Source: Xenophilus arseniciresistens (GTDB lineage: Bacteria > Pseudomonadota > Gammaproteobacteria > Burkholderiales > Burkholderiaceae_C). From it: a stretch of DNA of 64,000 nucleotides. The position numbers and the translations under genes are program-made. The stretch lies in assembly GCF_028023875.1 (NCBI RefSeq), contig NZ_JAQIPB010000009.1, positions 186,001 to 250,000 of the forward strand. Direction: 5' to 3'. Under the pieces are notes generated by a model that did not search any database, was not told where the DNA came from, and saw nothing but the letters and a program-made list of their open reading frames with translations. This document shows, piece by piece, positions 9,612-17,590 of the stretch (position 1 is its first letter; the number at the start of each line of letters is the position of its first letter).

Positions 9612-9641
9612 AAGGGCCGTGCCTTCCGGGGCACGGCCCTT
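9612..9641 (+). terminator. Rho-independent terminator after phoX
   Basis: Perfect 12-bp stem: AAGGGCCGTGCC (9612-9623) pairs with GGCACGGCCCTT (9630-9641) around a TTCCGG loop. It is followed by a T-rich stretch and lies 54 bp after the phoX stop. It closes the phoX transcript before the ABC-transporter promoter region. Confidence 0.85.
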
Positions 9642-9719
9642 TGCTTTCTGGGGAAAAGGGGCCGGGCTGCTTGCGTTGGCCGCGGGGCCGGCAAGCCAGG
9701 GGTGGGATAACCCTCATTT

Positions 9720-9752
9720 AGTTGAGATTGCAACTGGTTGGTATATCAACCA
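9720..9752. promoter_or_regulatory. Tandem dyad operator upstream of the ABC/oxygenase cluster, probable MarR site
   Basis: Two dyads of identical form stand side by side: GTTG-N6-CAAC at 9721-9734 and GTTG-N6-CAAC at 9737-9750. With flanking bases the arms are AGTTG/CAACT and TGGTTG/CAACCA. The second closely resembles the pseudo-palindromes bound by MarR-family repressors of aromatic-acid genes. It lies 53 bp before the solute-binding protein start in an AT-rich stretch, where a promoter must be. Two MarR genes are in or next to the cluster. Binding by either of them is inferred. Confidence 0.6.
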
Positions 9753-9804
9753 AAATCAAGCCTCATCCAAGCCGCACCCCCGACGGCACCCAGAAGGAGA
9801 CGAC

Positions 9805-10983
9805 ATGCCCCTGAATCGACGCGCCCTGTGCGGCGCCGCGCTCGCCGCGGCGGCTTTCATCCACCCTTTTGCGCAGGCGCAGGACGCGACCATCAAGGTC
9901 GGCATCGTCGGCCCCTTCTCAGGCCCCTTCGCGCACTACGGCTCGCTCTTCAAGGCCGGCGCTGAAGCCTATGTGGCCAGCCAGGGCGGCAAGCTCGCGG
10001 GCAAGACCGTGGAGTTGATCTACCGCGACACCGGCGGCCCGAACCCCGCGCAGACGCGCGTGCTGGCGCAGGAGCTGATCGTCAAGCACAAGGTGGACTA
10101 CCTGGGCGGCTTCGTGTTCACGCCCAATGCGCTCGCGGTCGCGCCGCTGATCGAGCAGTCGAAGACACCGGCCGTGATCTTCAATGCCGCCACCTCTTCC
10201 ATCACCGAGAAGTCCGAGTACTTCGTGCGCACCAGCTACACGCTGTGGCAGGTCACGGTGCCGCTGGCCCAGTGGGCGGCCAAGCAGGGCCTCAAGAAGA
10301 TCGTGACGGCCGTGACCGACTACGGGCCCGGCGTCGATGCCGAGGCCGCGTTCAAGAGTGAGTTCGAGAAGCAGGGCGGCACGATCGTGGAGACGATCCG
10401 CATGCCGATCGCGACCACGGACTTCGGGCCTTTCGCGCAGCGCATCCGCGCCAGTGGCGCTCAGGCCGTCTACACCTTCCTGCCGGGTGGGCCGCCCAAC
10501 CTGGGCTTCGTGCGGGCGTACAACGAGAACGGCCTGGCCAAGGCCGGCATCCAGTTCCTGGGCACGGCAGAGACCGACGAATTCGATCTGCAGAAGTTCG
10601 GTGACTCCGCGCTGGGCCTGACCACCGCCTTCCACTACTCGGGCGCGCACGACTCGCCGCAGAACAAGGCCTTCGTGGCGGCCCTGAAGAAGCAGGATGC
10701 GTCAGCCGTGGCGAACTACGCCTCGGTGGGCGCGTGGGACGGCATGCATGTGATCCACAAGATGATCGAAGCCACGGCCGGACGCAAGGACGGGGCGAAG
10801 GCGCTGGCGGCCGCGCGCCAGCTTCAGTGGGAGAGCCCGCGCGGGCCGGTGCGCATCGACCCGAAGTCGCGACACATCACGCAGAACGTGTACCTGCGCA
10901 AGGTCGAGAAGCAGGGCGGCCTGCTCGTCAACGCCGAAATGCAGAGCTTCGGGCCGCAGGTCGACTTCGGCCTGAGTCCCTGA
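9805..10983 (+). CDS. ABC transporter substrate-binding protein, branched-chain amino acid/aromatic type (LivK-like)
   Basis: This 392-aa periplasmic receptor is of the Peripla_BP_6 type. The start taken is ATG 9805 with AAGGAGA at 9794-9800; it begins with the signal peptide MPLNRRALCGAALAAAAFIH, cleaved near AQA. Mature-domain landmarks are IKVGIVGPFSGPFAHYG, ELIYRDTGGPNPAQT and the hinge region around FNAATSSI. It is the first gene of an eight-gene run (livK-H-M-G-F, marR, reductase, oxygenase) with tiny gaps or overlaps, so it should capture the compound the oxygenase acts on. In this family many receptors bind aromatic acids instead of leucine, which fits the context. Confidence 0.88.
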   Translation: MPLNRRALCGAALAAAAFIHPFAQAQDATIKVGIVGPFSGPFAHYGSLFKAGAEAYVASQGGKLAGKTVELIYRDTGGPNPAQTRVLAQELIVKHKVDYLGGFVFTPNALAVAPLIEQSKTPAVIFNAATSSITEKSEYFVRTSYTLWQVTVPLAQWAAKQGLKKIVTAVTDYGPGVDAEAAFKSEFEKQGGTIVETIRMPIATTDFGPFAQRIRASGAQAVYTFLPGGPPNLGFVRAYNENGLAKAGIQFLGTAETDEFDLQKFGDSALGLTTAFHYSGAHDSPQNKAFVAALKKQDASAVANYASVGAWDGMHVIHKMIEATAGRKDGAKALAAARQLQWESPRGPVRIDPKSRHITQNVYLRKVEKQGGLLVNAEMQSFGPQVDFGLSP

Positions 10984-11014
10984 AGCGGGCGGCGAGGCAC
11001 AGGGGCGAGGCGTC

Positions 11015-11872
11015 GTGAACACCTTCTCCAACATCCTGATCGACGGCCTGGCGTACGGCATGGTGCTGTTCGTCATCGCCGTCGGGCTGTCGGTCACGCT
11101 GGGCCTGATGCGCTTCGTGAACCTGAGCCATGGCGCCTTCGCCATGGTCGGCGGCTACTGCGTGGCGCTCATGACGCGCGAAATGGGCTGGAGCTTCTGG
11201 CTGGCGGTGCCGCTGGCCGTGCTGGCGACCGGCCTGCTGGGCGCCCTGCTGGAGGCGACGGTGCTGCGGCATCTCTACCAGCGCAAGGAACTGGACCAGG
11301 TCCTGTTCACCATCGGCCTGAGCTTCGTGCTCATCGCCAGCACCAATGCGCTGGTCGGCCCGCAGGTGCAGATGGTGAAACTGCCGCCGTCGTTGGCCGG
11401 ATCGGTGGACCTGGGATTTCGCACGCTGCCGGCCCAGCGCCTGCTGGTGATCGGTGCCGGCATCGCCGTGGCCCTGGGCGCGGCCTGGATGGTGACGCGC
11501 ACGCGTTTCGGCATCTGGCTACGCGCCACGGTGGACCACCCGGGCACCGCTTCCTCGCTGGGTATTCCCATCCGCCTGGTGCAGTGCCTGACCTTCGCCG
11601 CGGGCGCGGCCATGGCGGGCCTGGGCGGCGTGCTCGGGGCCGAAGTGATGCCGCTGGAGCCCTACTACGCGCTCAAGTACCTGGTGCTCGTGCTGGTGGT
11701 CGTGGCCGTGGGCGGAATGGGCAGCATCCCCGGCTCGCTGTGCGCGGCCATCCTGCTCGGCCTCATCGAGACGGCCAGCAAGTACCTGGCCTCCGACTGG
11801 GGCAGCCTCTTCTTCTACGCCGCCATGGCCCTCGTGCTGGCCTGGCGCCCCAACGGACTGCTGAAGCGATGA
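11015..11872 (+). CDS. livH: ABC transporter permease, LivH type
   Basis: This 285-aa inner-membrane permease starts at GTG 11015. About eight hydrophobic segments are visible. The LivH signatures are LGLMRFVNLSHGAFAMVGGY near the N-terminus and VVAVGGMGSIPGSLCAAILLG near the C-terminus (the coupling-helix EAA-like region), ending in WRPNGLLKR. It pairs with the LivM permease, whose ATG overlaps its stop (ATGA). Together with LivG and LivF they form the import channel for the ligand of the preceding binding protein. Confidence 0.92.
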   Translation: MNTFSNILIDGLAYGMVLFVIAVGLSVTLGLMRFVNLSHGAFAMVGGYCVALMTREMGWSFWLAVPLAVLATGLLGALLEATVLRHLYQRKELDQVLFTIGLSFVLIASTNALVGPQVQMVKLPPSLAGSVDLGFRTLPAQRLLVIGAGIAVALGAAWMVTRTRFGIWLRATVDHPGTASSLGIPIRLVQCLTFAAGAAMAGLGGVLGAEVMPLEPYYALKYLVLVLVVVAVGGMGSIPGSLCAAILLGLIETASKYLASDWGSLFFYAAMALVLAWRPNGLLKR

Positions 11873-12876
11873 ACACCACCACCCTTTCCGATACGGCGGC
11901 GCAGGCCATTGCCGCATCGCCCGCGCAGCCGGCACCGCGCTGCGCCCCGGCCTGGCGCGCGCCGCTGCTGGTGCTGGCCCTGGGCCTGGCGGCCTGCCTG
12001 CTGATGCCCGAGCAGCTGGGCCTGCTCACGCGCATCTTCATCATCGGCCTGCTCGTGCTGTCGCTGGACCTGGTGGTGGGCGTGGCCGGCCTGGCCACGC
12101 TGGGCCACAGCGCGCTCTTCGGCGTCGGGGCCTACGCCGCCGGAATCTTCGCGCTGCATGTGATGCCCGACCCGCTGCTGGGCCTGGGTGTCGGCCTGCT
12201 GGCAGGCGCACTGCTGGCTGGCCTGAGCGGCGCCTTCCTGCTGCGTTATCACGGCTTCACCTTCCTGATGCTGACGGTCGCGGTCTCGCAACTGGTGCTG
12301 TCGGTGGCGCACAAGGCGCGCGACTGGACCGGCGGTGACGACGGGCTGTCGGGCTATCTGATGGCGCCGCTGCTCGGCCGCTTCGAGTTCGACCTCGAAG
12401 GCCGCGTGGCCGCGTACTACGCGCTGGCCGTGCTGGTGCTTGGCTTCTACGTGGCGCGCCGGCTCGTCGATTCGCCCTTCGGCCTGGCGGTGCGCGGCAT
12501 CCACGAAAGCCGCGCGCGCATGGCGGCACTGGGCACGCCGGTGTATGCGCGGCTGCTGCTCATCTACACCCTGGCCGGCGCGCTGGCCGGCGTGGCGGGC
12601 GCGCTGTCGGCGCAGACCACGGCCGTGGTGGGCCTGGACAGCCTTTCCTTCGGCCTGTCGGCCGAGGTGCTGGTCATGCTGATCCTCGGCGGCGCGGGTC
12701 GGCTCAGTGGCGCACTCATCGGCGCAGCCCTGTTCCTGGTGCTGCACCACACGGCGTCTTCCATCAACCCCTACCACTGGCTGTTCATCGTCGGCGCGCT
12801 GCTGATGGGCGTGGTGCTGGTGCCGCCGGGCAGGGCCTGGGTCTGGCTGCGCGCGCGCCTGGGAGCCGCACGATGA
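11869..12876 (+). CDS. livM: ABC transporter permease, LivM type
   Basis: This 335-aa permease starts at ATG 11869, overlapping the livH stop. It opens with a Thr/Ala/Pro-rich cytoplasmic tail of about 35 residues, then hydrophobic segments. LivM landmarks are GVAGLATLGHSALFGVGAYA, VRGIHESRARMAALG and LILGGAGRLSGALIGAALF. It is the second membrane subunit of the transporter. Its 3' end overlaps livG by four bases. Confidence 0.92.
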   Translation: MNTTTLSDTAAQAIAASPAQPAPRCAPAWRAPLLVLALGLAACLLMPEQLGLLTRIFIIGLLVLSLDLVVGVAGLATLGHSALFGVGAYAAGIFALHVMPDPLLGLGVGLLAGALLAGLSGAFLLRYHGFTFLMLTVAVSQLVLSVAHKARDWTGGDDGLSGYLMAPLLGRFEFDLEGRVAAYYALAVLVLGFYVARRLVDSPFGLAVRGIHESRARMAALGTPVYARLLLIYTLAGALAGVAGALSAQTTAVVGLDSLSFGLSAEVLVMLILGGAGRLSGALIGAALFLVLHHTASSINPYHWLFIVGALLMGVVLVPPGRAWVWLRARLGAAR

Positions 12877-13613
12877 GCGCGCTGCTGGAACTGCGCCACG
12901 TGGACAAGCGCTACGGCGGCCTGCACGTCACGCGCGATGTTTCGTTCCAGCTGGCGGCCGGCGACCGCCTTGCGCTGATCGGGCCCAACGGTGCCGGCAA
13001 GACCACGCTGGTGCACCAGATCAGCGGCGTGGTGGGCTCCGACGGCGGCGAAGTCTGGCTGCGCGGCGAGAACGTCACGCGCCTGTCGCAGGCCCAGCGC
13101 GTGCGCCGCGGACTGGCCCGCACCTTCCAGATCACCACGCTGGCACCGCACCTGCCCGCGCAGCGCCAGATCGAGATGGCGCTGTTCGAGCGCGAAGGGC
13201 TGGGCGGTGGCCTCTGGCGCAGCGTCGACAGCTACCCACACCTGAGCCAGGAGGCGCGCGAGCTGCTCGAGCGCTTCGGCCTGGCCGCACACGCCGCCAC
13301 GCCCACGCAGGACCTGGCCTATGGCGAGCAGCGCCTGATCGAAATGGCGCTGGCCCTGGCCCTGCGACCGAAGGTACTGCTGCTGGACGAGCCCATGGCC
13401 GGCGTGCCCAAGGGCGACGGCGGGCGGCTGCTGGCGGCGCTGGATGCGCTGCCGCGCGAGCTGGGCGTGCTGATCATCGAACACGACATGGACCTGGTGT
13501 TCCGCCTGGCCAACCGCATCCTGGTGCTGTGCGAAGGCGCCGTGCTGGCCGACGGCACACCCGACGAGATCCGGCGCAGCCCGGCCGTGCGCGCGGCCTA
13601 CCTGGGGAACTGA
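12873..13613 (+). CDS. livG: ABC transporter ATPase, LivG type
   Basis: This is a 246-aa ATP-binding subunit. Walker A is GPNGAGKTTL near residue 40. The ABC signature region is atypical, reading LAYGEQRLIEMALALA where most ABC proteins have LSGGQ; LAYGEQR is normal for LivG. Walker B is VLLLDEPMAGV, with the switch histidine in LIIEHDMDLVF. It powers the livHM permease together with LivF, whose start is one base beyond its stop. Confidence 0.93.
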   Translation: MSALLELRHVDKRYGGLHVTRDVSFQLAAGDRLALIGPNGAGKTTLVHQISGVVGSDGGEVWLRGENVTRLSQAQRVRRGLARTFQITTLAPHLPAQRQIEMALFEREGLGGGLWRSVDSYPHLSQEARELLERFGLAAHAATPTQDLAYGEQRLIEMALALALRPKVLLLDEPMAGVPKGDGGRLLAALDALPRELGVLIIEHDMDLVFRLANRILVLCEGAVLADGTPDEIRRSPAVRAAYLGN

Positions 13614-13614
13614 A

Positions 13615-14328
13615 ATGACGCAAGGCATGCTGCAAGTGAAGGCGGCCCGCGCGGGCTATGGGCCGATGACGGTGCTGGACGGTCTGACTTTTGAGGTCGG
13701 GCGCGGCGAGCGGCTGGCGATGATCGGCCGCAACGGCGTGGGCAAGACCACCGCGCTGCGCGCCGTGATGGGCGTCATCCCGCTGCGTGGCGGCGCGGTG
13801 CTTTTCGAGGGCGAGGACGTGAGCCGGATGTCGGCCCACCAGCGCGCCGAGCGCGGACTGGGCCTGGTGCCGCAGACGCGCGATGTGTTCCCTTCGCTCA
13901 GCGTCGAAGAGAACCTGCTGGCCGGTCTCAAGCGCCGGCCCAGGGCTGCACTTCAGGAGGCCTATGAGCTGTTCCCGCGACTGGCCGAGCGCCGCCGCAA
14001 CGGCGGCAACCAGCTGTCGGGTGGCGAGCAGCAGATGCTGTCGGTGGCGCGCGCCCTGCTGGGGCGGCCCAAGTTATTGCTCATGGACGAGCCGCTCGAA
14101 GGCCTGGCCCCGCTGATCCGCCAGGAGCTGCTCGCGGCCTTTCGCTACATGAGCCAGCAGACGGGCATCGCCGTGGTGATCGTGGAGCAGCAGGTGGAAG
14201 AAGCACTGGCCTACGCGAGCCGCGCGCTCATCCTGGACCACGGGGCCGTGGTGCATGACGCGCCTGCCGAGGCGCTGGCGCAGGACACCGGCACGCTGGA
14301 GCGCTGGGTCGGCCTGGCGGTGCATTGA
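13615..14328 (+). CDS. livF: ABC transporter ATPase, LivF type
   Basis: This 237-aa ATPase subunit has Walker A GRNGVGKTTALRAVMG, signature LSGGEQQMLSVARAL, Walker B LLLMDEPLEGLAP and a switch region VVIVEQQVEEAL, typical of LivF (EQ in place of EHD). It forms the ATPase pair with LivG. The marR gene starts two bases after its stop, tying the transporter to the regulatory and catabolic genes. Confidence 0.93.
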   Translation: MTQGMLQVKAARAGYGPMTVLDGLTFEVGRGERLAMIGRNGVGKTTALRAVMGVIPLRGGAVLFEGEDVSRMSAHQRAERGLGLVPQTRDVFPSLSVEENLLAGLKRRPRAALQEAYELFPRLAERRRNGGNQLSGGEQQMLSVARALLGRPKLLLMDEPLEGLAPLIRQELLAAFRYMSQQTGIAVVIVEQQVEEALAYASRALILDHGAVVHDAPAEALAQDTGTLERWVGLAVH

Positions 14329-14329
14329 C

Positions 14330-14896
14330 ATGGAAGGCCTACGCGCCCCGCTCGCCGGGCAGCCGCACGAGGATGGACCCACCGCTTATGTCGATCTGCA
14401 GCGCTACGTGCCGGCCTACCTGACCTGGACGGCCAACAAGCTCTCGCGCGGGGCCTCGGGCTTCTACCTCACACACTTCGGCGTGGGCATCGAGGTGTGG
14501 CGCTGCCTGGTGCTTCTGGCCGTGGACGGGGCATGTTCGGCGCAGCAAGTCTCGCGCGTCATCGGCCTGGACAAGGCCTCGGTCAGCCGCTGCTTCAAGC
14601 GCATGCAGGAAGACGGGCTGATCCGCATCGAGCTGGCGCCGCGCGACGGCCGCTCCCGCATCGCGGTGCTCACGCCGCGCGGTCGCGTGCTGCACGACCA
14701 GATCCGCGAGGTGGCGCTGGCGCGCGAGAGGGCACTGCTGGCCGTGCTCTCGCCCCAGGAGGCGCAGGCGCTGCTCGCGCTGCTGCAGCGCGTGCATGAA
14801 AACCTGCCGAACGTGGAAGCGGCCACCGCGCAGTTCCTGGCGGCGCGCGAAGCCGGACAGACCTTGTCGAAGGCTGCCGCAAGGGTGAAGAAATGA
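14330..14896 (+). CDS. MarR-family transcriptional regulator (cluster regulator 1)
   Basis: This 188-aa protein starts at ATG 14330, two bases after the livF stop. The winged helix of the MarR fold is at about residues 75-125 (SAQQVSRVIGLDKASVSRCFKRMQEDGLIRI followed by the wing DGRSR). It has helices on both sides for dimerisation. It shares length and many residues with the MarR protein at 17009-17575, for example YVPAYLTWTANKLSRGAS here against YAPAYLTWIANKLSGGAS there. It probably represses the livK promoter through the dyads at 9720-9752 and is released by an aromatic ligand. Its 3' end overlaps the reductase start. Confidence 0.88.
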   Translation: MEGLRAPLAGQPHEDGPTAYVDLQRYVPAYLTWTANKLSRGASGFYLTHFGVGIEVWRCLVLLAVDGACSAQQVSRVIGLDKASVSRCFKRMQEDGLIRIELAPRDGRSRIAVLTPRGRVLHDQIREVALARERALLAVLSPQEAQALLALLQRVHENLPNVEAATAQFLAAREAGQTLSKAAARVKK

Positions 14897-15867
14897 CCGA
14901 ACAAACGATGGTGATGGATGTGAGAGTGCGCGCACGGCGCGACGAGGCCGTGGGCATCTGCAGCTTCGAGCTGGAGGCCCTCGACGGTCAGGCCCTTCCG
15001 GCCTTCAGCGCGGGCGCGCACATCGACGTGCATGTGCCCGCCGGGCTGGTGCGGCAGTACTCGCTGTGCGGCGATCCGCAGGACGCCAGCCATTGGCGCA
15101 TCGGTGTGCTGCGTGATGCGACCTCGCGCGGGGGCTCGGCGGGCATGCACGAAGGCGTGCAGGTGGGCTCGGTGCTTCAGGTGAGCCGGCCGCGCAACCT
15201 GTTCGGCCTGGCCGAGGCGCCGCACAGCGTGCTGGTGGCCGGCGGCATCGGCGTCACGCCGATCCTCGCGATGGCGCGTGCGCTGCATCGTCAGGGCGCC
15301 AGCTTCGAGCTGCACTACTGCGCCCGCTGCCCCGAGCGCATGGCTTTTCGCGACGAGATCGCCGGGGCCGGTTTCGCGCAGCAGGCCCGCTTCTACTTCA
15401 GCGAAGGCAGCGGCGATGCGCCAGCCTTCGATGCCGCTGCCGTGGCCGCGAACGCGCCCGCCGGCGCCCACCTCTACGTCTGCGGGCCGGCGGGCTTCAT
15501 GGACCATGTGCTCGGCGCGGCTCGCTCGGCGGGCTGGACAGAGTCCAGGCTGCACCGCGAGCACTTCGCCGCGGCTGCTGCGCCGGACGGCGCGGGCGAG
15601 CAGCCCTTCGTGATCCGCCTGGCGCGCTCGGGCGCCCAGCTGCAGGTGCCCGCCGGCACGACGGCCCTGCAGGTCCTGCTGGACCATGGCATCGACGTCA
15701 ACTTCTCCTGCGAATCGGGTGTCTGCGGCAGCTGCATCACGCCGGTGCTCGACGGCGTGCCGGAGCACCGGGACAGCTGCCTGATGGACGCCGAACACGC
15801 CGAGAACAAGCTTTTCACCCCGTGTTGCTCGCGCGCGAAGACGCCGGCCCTGGTGCTGGACCTGTGA
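14893..15867 (+). CDS. Phthalate-dioxygenase-type reductase (FMN, NAD, 2Fe-2S), VanB-like
   Basis: This 324-aa cytosolic electron-transfer protein passes electrons from NADH through FMN and a plant-type 2Fe-2S cluster to a Rieske oxygenase. Domain order is visible. An FMN-binding barrel comes first (RQYSLCGDPQD near residue 55), then the NAD-binding fold (LVAGGIGVTPILAMARAL near residue 115, and HLYVCGPAGFMDHV). The C-terminal ferredoxin domain carries the cysteines in CESGVCGSC and a distal FTPCC. It overlaps marR by four bases and is followed 31 bp later by the oxygenase, its obvious partner. Confidence 0.9.
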   Translation: MTEQTMVMDVRVRARRDEAVGICSFELEALDGQALPAFSAGAHIDVHVPAGLVRQYSLCGDPQDASHWRIGVLRDATSRGGSAGMHEGVQVGSVLQVSRPRNLFGLAEAPHSVLVAGGIGVTPILAMARALHRQGASFELHYCARCPERMAFRDEIAGAGFAQQARFYFSEGSGDAPAFDAAAVAANAPAGAHLYVCGPAGFMDHVLGAARSAGWTESRLHREHFAAAAAPDGAGEQPFVIRLARSGAQLQVPAGTTALQVLLDHGIDVNFSCESGVCGSCITPVLDGVPEHRDSCLMDAEHAENKLFTPCCSRAKTPALVLDL

Positions 15868-15898
15868 GCAATCAACCCTGCCTTCCAAGGAGACCCAC

Positions 15899-16975
15899 AT
15901 GACTGCCGAATGCATTCCGATCCAGCCCGTGGCCAGTGAAGCCCGCAAGGCGAGCTTCCCGCTGGACCAGTGGTACATGGCCGGCTTCTCCACAGACCTC
16001 ACGGACAAGCCCGTGGGCCGCACCTTCCTGAACCAGCGCGTGGTGATGTTCCGCACCGCCGACGGCCAGGTGGCGGCGCTGGAGGACCGCTGCTGCCATC
16101 GGTCGCTGCCGCTGTCCTGCGGCACGGTGGAGGCGCAAGGCGTGCGCTGCGGCTACCACGGCATGCTCTACGCGCCCACCGGCCAGTGTCTGGAGATCCC
16201 GGGCCAGGAACGCATTCCCGCCAAGGCCAGGGTGCGGGCCTATCACATGGCCGAGAAGAACCACATCCTGTGGATCTGGATGCCCCGGGAGGCCGGCGGC
16301 GCCCCGAGCCGCGAGGCGCCGGCCTACCCCTGGCACGACGACCCGCGCTACACCTTCGGCACCGGGGCCTATCACTACAAGGCGCCGTGGCAGCTCATTC
16401 ACGACAACCTGCTGGACCTGAGCCACCTGGGCTACGTGCACCTGCAGACCATCGGCGGCGACGCGCGCCTGCACATGAACGCCGGAATGAAGGTCACGCA
16501 GGAAGGGGACACGGTCAAGGTGGTGCGGCAGATGCCCGGCTCGCGCCCGCCGCCGACCTACAAGGCCGCCTGGCCTTTCGGCGAGACCTGCGACCGCTGG
16601 CAGGAGATCGAATTCGACCTCTCGCACCTGAGGATCTGGACCGGCGCGATCGAGCCCGGCACGGATTCGATCGACGACCCGCAGCGCGGCGGCTTCCACA
16701 TGCGCGGCCTGCACGGCATCACGCCGGAGACCGAGGAAACGTGTCACTACTTCTGGAGCATGTCCAGCACGCGGCATCCCGACAAGCCCGACAACAGCGC
16801 AGCCGTCATCCAGCAGACCGCCTTCACCTTCGATGAGGACCGCGTGGTCATCGAAGAGCAGTACCGCAACATGAAGGCCTTCGGCGGCAAGCCCGAATGG
16901 ATCGACATCCATGTGGACGCCGGGGGCAACCGGGCGCGGCGCGTGGTGCAGCGGCTGATGGCAGAAACAGCCTGA
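15899..16975 (+). CDS. Rieske non-haem iron oxygenase, VanA/O-demethylase-like
   Basis: This 358-aa terminal oxygenase is preceded by AAGGAGA (RBS) before ATG 15899. The Rieske 2Fe-2S motif is C-x-H at DRCCHRSLPLS and C-x2-H at RCGYHGML, at about residues 62-87. The mononuclear iron site is DNLLDLSHLGYVH (two histidines plus the bridging aspartate). Length and motif spacing are those of the single-subunit VanA, dicamba and related O-demethylases, not of two-subunit ring dioxygenases. With the adjoining reductase it should demethylate or hydroxylate an aromatic acid. Vanillate-like methoxy-aromatics are the natural first guess, but no ring-cleavage genes are nearby to narrow this down. Confidence 0.88.
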   Translation: MTAECIPIQPVASEARKASFPLDQWYMAGFSTDLTDKPVGRTFLNQRVVMFRTADGQVAALEDRCCHRSLPLSCGTVEAQGVRCGYHGMLYAPTGQCLEIPGQERIPAKARVRAYHMAEKNHILWIWMPREAGGAPSREAPAYPWHDDPRYTFGTGAYHYKAPWQLIHDNLLDLSHLGYVHLQTIGGDARLHMNAGMKVTQEGDTVKVVRQMPGSRPPPTYKAAWPFGETCDRWQEIEFDLSHLRIWTGAIEPGTDSIDDPQRGGFHMRGLHGITPETEETCHYFWSMSSTRHPDKPDNSAAVIQQTAFTFDEDRVVIEEQYRNMKAFGGKPEWIDIHVDAGGNRARRVVQRLMAETA

Positions 16976-17008
16976 GCGCGCCCGCGCCGGGCGCACGCAG
17001 GGCAGCAC

Positions 17009-17575
17009 TCATCCGCGCGAGCGGCGCGCGCGTGCGTCCGGATAGTGCTGGGCCAGGAAGGCCGCCGTCGCCTGCTCGACGTTCGGCAGGTTGTCGTGCA
17101 GGCGGCGCAGCAGGTTCAGCAGCGTGCGTCGCTCTTCGGCTGACAGCACCGAAAGCAGCACACGCTCGCGTTCCTGGGCCAGCTCCAGGATGCGGTCGTG
17201 CAGCGCGCGGCCCTTGTCGGTGATAGTGGCCAGACGCAGCCGGCCATCCTTGTCGTCCAGGTCGAAGCTCACCAGGCCGTCGGCCTGCATGCTCTTGAAC
17301 ACGCGACTGACCGAGGCCTTGTCCATGCCGATGGTTCTGGAGATGGACTGCGCGGTCAGCCGGTCCTCGATGGCCAGCAGCACCAGGATGCGCCAGGTCT
17401 CAATGCCCACGTCGAAGGCGCGCAGGTAGGCGCTCGAGGCACCACCCGACAGCTTGTTGGCGATCCAGGTCAGGTAGGCGGGGGCGTAGTGCTCCAGGTC
17501 GACGACGGCCTTCTTGCGGACGGCGGCAGCCGCAGGCTTTGGGGTGGCCACGGGGGAGGGGGCTTTCGATGCCAT
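17009..17575 (-). CDS. MarR-family transcriptional regulator (cluster regulator 2)
   Basis: This 188-aa MarR protein has its winged helix at about residues 75-125 (LTAQSISRTIGMDKASVSRVFKSMQADGLV, wing DGRLR). An Ala/Pro/Lys-rich N-terminal tail of about 25 residues precedes the conserved core. It is a clear paralogue of the cluster's other MarR (14330-14896), sharing the N-terminal YAPAYLTWIANKL block and the C-terminal HDNLPNVEQATAAFLA. It converges on the oxygenase gene and starts only 15 bp after the mltA stop on the same strand, so it may depend on mltA transcription or on a promoter inside mltA. Confidence 0.87.
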   Translation of the reverse strand: MASKAPSPVATPKPAAAAVRKKAVVDLEHYAPAYLTWIANKLSGGASSAYLRAFDVGIETWRILVLLAIEDRLTAQSISRTIGMDKASVSRVFKSMQADGLVSFDLDDKDGRLRLATITDKGRALHDRILELAQERERVLLSVLSAEERRTLLNLLRRLHDNLPNVEQATAAFLAQHYPDARARRSRG

Positions 17576-17590
17576 GCGTGCGCCCGCGCC

